Source of the DNA: VRUE01 sp963697915
GTDB taxonomy: Bacteria > Actinomycetota > Thermoleophilia > Solirubrobacterales > 70-9
Assembly: GCA_963697915.1 (NCBI GenBank)
Contig: OY969103.1
Location: 2,046,001 to 2,110,000 of the forward strand
Length of the DNA stretch: 64,000 nucleotides
Direction of reading: 5' to 3'
How positions within the stretch are numbered: the first letter of the stretch is position 1; each line of letters starts with the position of its first letter. The notes under the pieces are model-generated. The model did no database searches, was not told the origin of the DNA, and saw only the letters and a list, made by a program, of their open reading frames with translations. The position numbers and the translations under genes are program-made. Below, in pieces: positions 58,798-64,000 of the stretch.

Positions 58798-59150
58798 GGA
58801 GGCCGTGATGAAGCCCTCCGAAAAGAAGCGCCGCAAGGCCACGACCAGTGTAGGCCCAGATCGGACGACCCGAGCGCTCAGCTGACCCACGAAAGGGGTC
58901 CGCTGTCCGCGAGGCATTCAGGATGTCGGCGCGGACGGTCTCTCCAGCCTGATTACGGCGCTCACATCAGGCCGGGTAGCCCTGGTTCGAGGATGCAAAG
59001 TACAAAGTCGTCCATAAAATTTAGTAAATGTATGTTTACTCAATGATTGGCTAGCTATAGGATCGGTCAATCGGGAAGCGGGGGCGAGAAAACCAAGACA
59101 GGAAGGCTTTCTGGGTTGCCGCCGCGGTCGTCTGCGCTGTTGTAGCTGGG
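58798..59150 (+). promoter_or_regulatory. gene-free, AT-richer stretch upstream of the secreted-protein pair
   Basis: About 350 bp without a supported gene. The part from 59000 to 59050 is clearly AT-rich and holds a perfect short dyad AGTAAA/TTTACT (59023-59040). A promoter for the two following genes most likely lies there. Base composition changes here from very GC-rich to near 50 %, suggesting a junction between DNA of different origin. Confidence 0.4.
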
Positions 59151-59879
59151 GTGGTCGCAGTCTTGACCCACATCGTCGATCGCAATGACTCGCCGCCAGC
59201 GGGTTTACTTGACGACAGTGAAGCTTCCGTTCTTGCATCGACTGCGACTGACAGAGGTGGCAACGGATACGGGACTCGGCAAGCGGCGCGTCGGGCTTTG
59301 ACGTGGGTTTCCACTAGCAATCGAGTAAGAAGAGGAGAAGCACTCCCCTGCACCGGTCCCGACGACTCGCTCAACTTTGAGGTATTTTCGCCTGGTCCTT
59401 CTGTTGGCGGTTTGCATTTGACCGAGATGGTCCGGCGTTGTGATTCAGGCGCGTTCGCCGACGAATCGCCTGCCAACTACGTCGCTTATGCTTACGGTGG
59501 CTGTAAGCAGCCACAGGACGGCAGCGGGTGCGCGCCACCTCTGCAGGTTCATACCTGGCCAGCTTGTCAGCGTGCGCTTGCGGACTACTCCTTCGAAGGA
59601 GAACCGGTGCCGCATAGGGTGCTTCCCGGTATTAATGGCGCGAAGGTGGTTGAAATCGACTTCGTCGTGGACAGAAGAATCGAGATCTACGCTCGATCTT
59701 CGACCATAGTGATCTGGGCCACGAATCGTGCTCTCGCAATGAAGGCGATTGACCAGCTGAGTTCCCAGGGTATCGGTGAGGCTCCTGTTGCGAACCCGGA
59801 GGATCTGGACGAAGACTCAATAAAGCTCGAGCCGCCTGTCGAAGGGGCTATGGAGGGGGATCTGCGATGCGCGACTTGA
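59151..59879 (+). CDS. membrane-anchored extracytoplasmic protein, start unclear
   Basis: At least 242 residues. The open frame extends upstream to a stop at 59058 and encodes a membrane helix (AFWVAAAVVCAVVAGVVAVL), but has no ATG, GTG or TTG before the GTG at 59151, which sits in the middle of that helix. A rare ATC start at 59070 would restore the helix. The outer part has six or so cysteines (PCTGPDD, RRCDSG, GGCKQP, SGCAPP, WPACQRA) and no recognised family. Lower GC than the chromosome genes. It overlaps the next gene by 13 bp, so the two are probably expressed together. Confidence 0.65.
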   Translation: MVAVLTHIVDRNDSPPAGLLDDSEASVLASTATDRGGNGYGTRQAARRALTWVSTSNRVRRGEALPCTGPDDSLNFEVFSPGPSVGGLHLTEMVRRCDSGAFADESPANYVAYAYGGCKQPQDGSGCAPPLQVHTWPACQRALADYSFEGEPVPHRVLPGINGAKVVEIDFVVDRRIEIYARSSTIVIWATNRALAMKAIDQLSSQGIGEAPVANPEDLDEDSIKLEPPVEGAMEGDLRCAT

Positions 59880-62800
59880 ACGGGAACGCAGTGCTGTCGA
59901 GACACTGTGTCGTTCTTGTGACAGCGGCGCTGACGGCGTTTATCGGCCTTCTGTCAGTCGGAGTGGTAAATGTCGCGGCCGACGAAATGGGGATAGGCGA
60001 GGGACCATCGGCCGATTACTCAGGCGAAGACTGTGGAACGGATCACATTGATCCGGTAGGCGTCATGTTTCGCGGGAAGTGGGCTGGGCCCGAGAATGTT
60101 GCGAACAAGACTGCAAAATTTGCCAACTGGCTAAACGAGTCGAACGCCGGTGCCCAGGACCTGAAAGTCAAAGAATCAGACGGTGTTTACAGATGCCGTG
60201 AGACTGACATGGCACGCTCGTCTCACAACGATATTCTTCCTGGAAGCCGGTTTCACGTTCGACTGTGGTTCATACCGGCGACCGCCGGACATCCCAAAGT
60301 CCGAACGGTTGGGACGCCCCACCACGAGGATCTCAAGATTTGCGGGCACGCTGTCGATCAGAACGGTCCCGAAGGGAGCGGATTTGATATTGGCCGACAG
60401 GCTCTCAAGCGAGCCTTCGTCGACTACAACCACAAAGTCAGGTCCGAAAAATGGGGTAACACTCTCCTCAAGGAACAGTGCGATGGAGGATGGGCGGGAA
60501 GTAATGGCTGGGGCGTAAACATTTGGTCGGAACGAAAAATGGCCCCGGAGATTCGCAAGCCGGGTAATCCAAGGGGTTACGACCAGAAACTCATGGGGTC
60601 GCTAGCAACGGACGAAGCAACCACTGAATGGTGGTTCGGCTATGGGGTTGGGCCTGCCAGAGGTGTGTCGGGCTATCCGAAGAAAACGGATGTCAAAACT
60701 ATTTCGGGTGCAGCCAACACCGAAGTCAGCGCGGAAATATCGGGCTTGTTTCCCAACACGACCTATTACGTGCGACTGTTCGCCCGAAATCAGGATGGCG
60801 AAGTTGAGGAAAGCCCTGAGATGCACTACTCGACGTATGGCTCACCCGTCGCCGCCTACTCCCTCGATACCGGCGAAGGCACCGTCGCCGAAGACCTCTT
60901 CGGCGAACACGACGGCGAAATCGAAGGCGCCGACTGGTTCGCCAACGGCCGCTACGGCCAGGCGCTCTCCTTCGACTCAGGCGAAGAAGACTGCGTCACG
61001 GTCGAAGACGCCCCCGACCTGCAGCTGACCGAAGAGTTCACCCTGGGGGCCTGGGTCCGGCCCAAAGGCGAAGTCAAATACGACCCGATCTTCTTCAAGG
61101 AGGCCGAAGGCTTCTTCAGCTACTCGCTCGGGCTCGGCCTCTCCTCAAGCGGCAAGCTCGAGGCCTATATCGGCGACGAAGAAGAAGAAGTCACCCTGGT
61201 CAACTCGCCCTCGGCGCTGCCGAGCGGAGTCTGGGCCCACGTCGCCCTCACCTTCGACGGCGCCAAGATGCGCCTCTACCTAAACGGCGAACTGGTCGAC
61301 ACCAACACGCTGCCGCCAGAAAGCGGCAACATGCCGAGCACCGGCCCCCTGGAAATCGGCTGCTCGGACCTCTTCAACGAATACTTCAACGGCCTGATCG
61401 ACGAGGTCCGGGTCTATAACCGGGCGCTGAGTGGCGGTGAGATCGTCACGGACGCAGGCACTGGCCTGCTGACCCCCCTGCGCTCACCCGTCGCCGCCTA
61501 CGCTTTCGATGAGAATGAAGGCGCAGTCGCCGGTGATCTCTTCGGCGACCATCACGGCGCGATCGAAGGCGCCGACTGGTTCGCCAACGGCCGCTTCGGC
61601 TCCGCGCTCTCCTTCGACTCGGGCGAAGAAGACTGCGTCACGGTCGAAGACGCCCCCGACCTGCAGCTGACCGAAGAGTTCACGATCGAGGCTTGGGCAA
61701 AGCCGACTGGCAGCGGCGAAGTCGAACCGCTGATCTACAAGGAGACCGAAGGCTTCTTTTCCTACTCGCTGTTCTTGGGCCTGCAGGAATCGGGCAAGGT
61801 CGAAGGCCTGCTCGGTGATGAAGAAGAAGAAATCGGCCCCGATGTCGAATCGGACCAGGCTTTGCCGGCAAACGTCTGGGCCCATGTCGCCCTCACCTAC
61901 GACGGCGCCAAGCTGCGCCTCTACGTCAACGGTGAGCTTCAGGACACCACGACCGCGGAACTCGGCGCCTTTCCCAGCAGCGGACCGCTGACGATCGGCT
62001 GCGCTGACCACCTCGAATTCGAAGACTTCTACAACGGCCTGATCGACGAGGTCCGGGTCTATAACCGGGCGCTCGGGGCGGGGGAGGTGGCGGCCGACGG
62101 AGGTGCCGGCCTGCAGACCCCCTCGCGCTCCCCCGTTGCCGCCTACTCGCTCGACGCCGGCGAAGGCGCCGTGGCCGAGGACGTCGCCGGCGAACACGAC
62201 GGCGAAATCGAAGGTGCCGACTGGTTTGCCAACGGCCGCTACGGCCAGGCGCTCTCCTTCGACTCAGGTGAAGAAGACTGCGTCACGGTCGAAGACGCCC
62301 CCGACCTGCAGCTGACCGAAGAGTTCACCCTGGGGGCCTGGGTCCGGCCCAAAGGCGAAGTCAAATACGACCCGATCTTCTTCAAGGAGGCCGAAGGCTT
62401 CTTCAGCTACTCGCTCGGCCTCGGCCTGGCGTCAAGCGGCAAGCTCGAGGCCTATATCGGCGATGAAGAAGAAGAAGTCACCCTGGTCGACTCGCCCTCG
62501 GCGCTGCCGAGCGGAGTCTGGGCCCACGTCGCCCTCACCTTCGACGGCGCCAAGATGCGCCTCTACCTAAACGGCGAACTGGTCGACACCAACTCGACCC
62601 CGCCGGAAGGCGGCAACATGCCGAGCACCGGCCCGCTTGAAATCGGCTGCTCGGACCTCTTCAACGAATACTTCAACGGCCTGATCGACGAGGTCCGGGT
62701 CTATAACCGGGCGCTCGGGGCGGGGGAGGTGGCGGCCGACGGAGGTGCCGGCCTGCAGACCCCCTCGCGCTCCCCCGTTGCCGCCTACTCGCTCGACGCC

Positions 62801-64000
62801 GGCGAAGGCGCCGTCGCCGAGGACGTCGCCGGCGAACACGACGGCGAAATCGAAGGCGCCGACTGGTTCGCCAACGGCCGCTATGGCCAGGCGCTCTCCT
62901 TCGACTCCGGCGAAGAAGACTGCGTCACGGTCCCCGACAGCCCCGACCTGCAGCTGACCGAAGAGTTCACCCTGCAGGCATGGGTCCGCCCGGAGGGCGA
63001 AGTCAAATACGACCCGATCTTCTTCAAGGAGGCCGAAGGCTTCTTCAGCTACTCGCTCGGATTGGGCCTGGCGTCGAGCGGCAAACTCGAGGCCTATATC
63101 GGCGACGAAGAAGAAGAAGTCACCCTGGTCGACTCGCCCTCGGCGCTGCCGACGGGAGTCTGGGCCCACGTCGCCCTCACCTTCGATGGCGCCAAGATGC
63201 GCCTCTATCTCAACGGCGAGCTGGTCGACACCAACTCGACCCCGCCGGAAGGCGGCAACATGCCGAGCACCGGCCCGCTCGAAATCGGCTGCTCGGACCT
63301 CTTCAACGAATACTTCAACGGCCTGATCGACGAGGTCCGGGTCTATAACCGGGCGTTGAGTGGGGGAGAGATCGCCAGTGACGGCAGCACCGGCCTGGAG
63401 GTCCCGGCCCGCTCCCCAGTCGCCGCCTACTCCCTCGACGCAGGCGAAGGCGCCGTGGCCGAGGACATCGCCGGCGAACACGACGGCGCGATCGAAGGCG
63501 CCGACTGGTTCGCCAACGGCCGTTTCGGCCAGGCGCTCTCCTTCGACTCCGGCGAAGAAGACTGCGTCACGGTCGAAGACGCCCCCGACCTGCAGCTGAC
63601 CGAAGAGTTCACCCTCCAGGCCTGGGTCCGCCCCGAGGGCGAAGTCAAATACGACCCGATCTTCTTCAAGGAGGCCGAAGGCTTCTTCAGCTACTCGCTC
63701 GGGCTCGGCCTCTCCTCAAGCGGCAAACTCGAGGCCTATATCGGCGACGAAGAAGAAGAAGTCACCCTGGTCAACTCGCCCTCAGCGCTGACGACGGGAG
63801 TCTGGGCCCACGTCGCCCTCACCTTCGATGGCGCCAAGATGCGCCTCTATCTCAACGGCGAGCTGGTCGACACCAACTCGACCCCGCCGGAAGGCGGCAA
63901 CATGCCGAGCACCGGCCCGCTTGAAATCGGCTGCTCGGACCTCTTCAACGAATACTTCAACGGCCTGATCGACGAGGTCCGGGTCTATAACCGGGCGCTG
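59867..64000 (+). CDS. giant secreted LamG-repeat protein (3' end beyond the window)
   Basis: One continuous frame of 1378 codons, still open at the window end. ATG 59867 follows GGAGGGGG. Order: a hydrophobic N-terminal export segment (VVLVTAALTAFIGLLSVGVV), a Cys-containing domain of about 200 residues, a fibronectin-III-like segment (LFPNTTYYVRLFARNQDGEV), then at least five 214-residue LamG/concanavalin-like repeats beginning SPVAAYSLD. Each contains DWFANGRYGQALSFDSGEED, VWAHVALTFDGAKMRLYLNG and YFNGLIDEVRVYNRAL. LamG domains bind glycans or proteins, so a surface adhesin is likely. The first 1 kb is AT-richer than the repeats, as if two sources were joined. Confidence 0.9.
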   Translation, partial: MRDLNGNAVLSRHCVVLVTAALTAFIGLLSVGVVNVAADEMGIGEGPSADYSGEDCGTDHIDPVGVMFRGKWAGPENVANKTAKFANWLNESNAGAQDLKVKESDGVYRCRETDMARSSHNDILPGSRFHVRLWFIPATAGHPKVRTVGTPHHEDLKICGHAVDQNGPEGSGFDIGRQALKRAFVDYNHKVRSEKWGNTLLKEQCDGGWAGSNGWGVNIWSERKMAPEIRKPGNPRGYDQKLMGSLATDEATTEWWFGYGVGPARGVSGYPKKTDVKTISGAANTEVSAEISGLFPNTTYYVRLFARNQDGEVEESPEMHYSTYGSPVAAYSLDTGEGTVAEDLFGEHDGEIEGADWFANGRYGQALSFDSGEEDCVTVEDAPDLQLTEEFTLGAWVRPKGEVKYDPIFFKEAEGFFSYSLGLGLSSSGKLEAYIGDEEEEVTLVNSPSALPSGVWAHVALTFDGAKMRLYLNGELVDTNTLPPESGNMPSTGPLEIGCSDLFNEYFNGLIDEVRVYNRALSGGEIVTDAGTGLLTPLRSPVAAYAFDENEGAVAGDLFGDHHGAIEGADWFANGRFGSALSFDSGEEDCVTVEDAPDLQLTEEFTIEAWAKPTGSGEVEPLIYKETEGFFSYSLFLGLQESGKVEGLLGDEEEEIGPDVESDQALPANVWAHVALTYDGAKLRLYVNGELQDTTTAELGAFPSSGPLTIGCADHLEFEDFYNGLIDEVRVYNRALGAGEVAADGGAGLQTPSRSPVAAYSLDAGEGAVAEDVAGEHDGEIEGADWFANGRYGQALSFDSGEEDCVTVEDAPDLQLTEEFTLGAWVRPKGEVKYDPIFFKEAEGFFSYSLGLGLASSGKLEAYIGDEEEEVTLVDSPSALPSGVWAHVALTFDGAKMRLYLNGELVDTNSTPPEGGNMPSTGPLEIGCSDLFNEYFNGLIDEVRVYNRALGAGEVAADGGAGLQTPSRSPVAAYSLDAGEGAVAEDVAGEHDGEIEGADWFANGRYGQALSFDSGEEDCVTVPDSPDLQLTEEFTLQAWVRPEGEVKYDPIFFKEAEGFFSYSLGLGLASSGKLEAYIGDEEEEVTLVDSPSALPTGVWAHVALTFDGAKMRLYLNGELVDTNSTPPEGGNMPSTGPLEIGCSDLFNEYFNGLIDEVRVYNRALSGGEIASDGSTGLEVPARSPVAAYSLDAGEGAVAEDIAGEHDGAIEGADWFANGRFGQALSFDSGEEDCVTVEDAPDLQLTEEFTLQAWVRPEGEVKYDPIFFKEAEGFFSYSLGLGLSSSGKLEAYIGDEEEEVTLVNSPSALTTGVWAHVALTFDGAKMRLYLNGELVDTNSTPPEGGNMPSTGPLEIGCSDLFNEYFNGLIDEVRVYNRAL
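60842..64000 (+). repeat. tandem 642-bp coding repeats (at least five)
   Basis: Repeats start at 60842, 61484, 62129, 62771 and 63413 (periods 642, 645, 642, 642 bp). Copies 1, 3, 4 and 5 are nearly identical at DNA level over long stretches; copy 2 is more diverged. The last copy is cut by the window. Such near identity points to recent duplication or gene conversion and makes copy number prone to change or mis-assembly. Confidence 0.95.

Noticed and set aside
58459..58917. A 152-codon minus-strand frame across the inverted repeats
   Set aside because: Both stems would be translated into related low-complexity peptides, and no family or codon pattern supports it. It also crosses two large palindromes.
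58970..59010. GGTTCGAGG near 58990 as a tRNA T-loop or attachment remnant
   Set aside because: The flanking bases do not form a T-stem or acceptor stem, and no D or anticodon arm can be drawn upstream.
61484..63669. Long antisense reading frames through the LamG repeats
   Set aside because: They mirror the tandem repeat of the sense gene, repeat with the same period and have no start signals. The plus strand carries a continuous, motif-rich frame.
60842..64000. CRISPR array or other non-coding repeat array
   Set aside because: The 642-bp period, preserved frame and LamG-like protein motifs show a protein domain repeat.

Overview
The window looks like chromosome from a high-GC actinobacterium, most likely of the Thermoleophilia/Solirubrobacterales type. 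This rests on overall gene content (GuaB3 next to GuaA, paired TldD/PmbA-like genes, YSHPAV-type cytochrome oxidases, several lineage-style secreted proteins), on heavy G/C at third codon positions and on tightly overlapping genes (ATGA, GTGA, TTGA junctions). No search was run, so the placement is an inference. No rRNA or tRNA gene was seen.

Positions 1-8 kb hold mostly minus-strand metabolic genes: a DUF1802 protein, a hydantoinase/oxoprolinase pair (hyuA, hyuB), L-aspartate oxidase (nadB, without a normal start codon), a coiled-coil protein and a GT4 glycosyltransferase. A small pilin-like gene and a secreted protein follow on the plus strand. Positions 8.8-21.2 kb are a dense plus-strand block: rph-rdgB, a roadblock-type protein, the TldD/PmbA pair, HU, pyrF (apparent CTG start), LysM protein, D,D-carboxypeptidase, PfkB sugar kinase, guaB3-guaA, and a membrane protein with the intramembrane Asp and GxGD pattern of presenilin-type proteases.

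Positions 21.2-31 kb form a metal/redox region. An orphan cytochrome oxidase subunit I diverges from a COG2345-type regulator with a Cys motif. Next come a hemerythrin-like protein, a ferredoxin and a ferredoxin-type sulfite reductase. Dyads of the same geometry sit in front of the regulator/oxidase, ferredoxin and sulfite reductase. A zinc uptake operon follows (permease fused to the binding protein, ATPase, second permease, Zur). Positions 31-41.7 kb hold an M23 peptidase and a housekeeping block: rplM, rpsI (long acidic extension), glmM, glmS, acpS, nnrD/E, a CBS protein, alr, cca and infA. Positions 41.7-53.6 kb hold a glycoside hydrolase, an amidase with a small AtzG-like partner, a secreted protein, a patatin-like lipase, another GT4 enzyme and the main oxidase operon ctaC-ctaD-usp-ctaE.

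From 53.6 kb the character changes to mobile DNA: a tyrosine integrase abutting ctaE, four small DNA-binding proteins, a TraG/VirD4-type ATPase, a replication-relaxation-type protein split by a frameshift, and then a non-coding stretch with two large nested perfect inverted repeats that look like an origin of replication or transfer. This resembles an actinobacterial integrative element. After an AT-richer stretch comes a membrane-anchored protein and a very long secreted protein with at least five 214-residue LamG-like repeats that runs off the end.

Two kinds of dispersed repeat are visible: an 89-bp element (10163 and 47954) and a 49-bp palindrome found inside two different coding regions (21004 and 42820).
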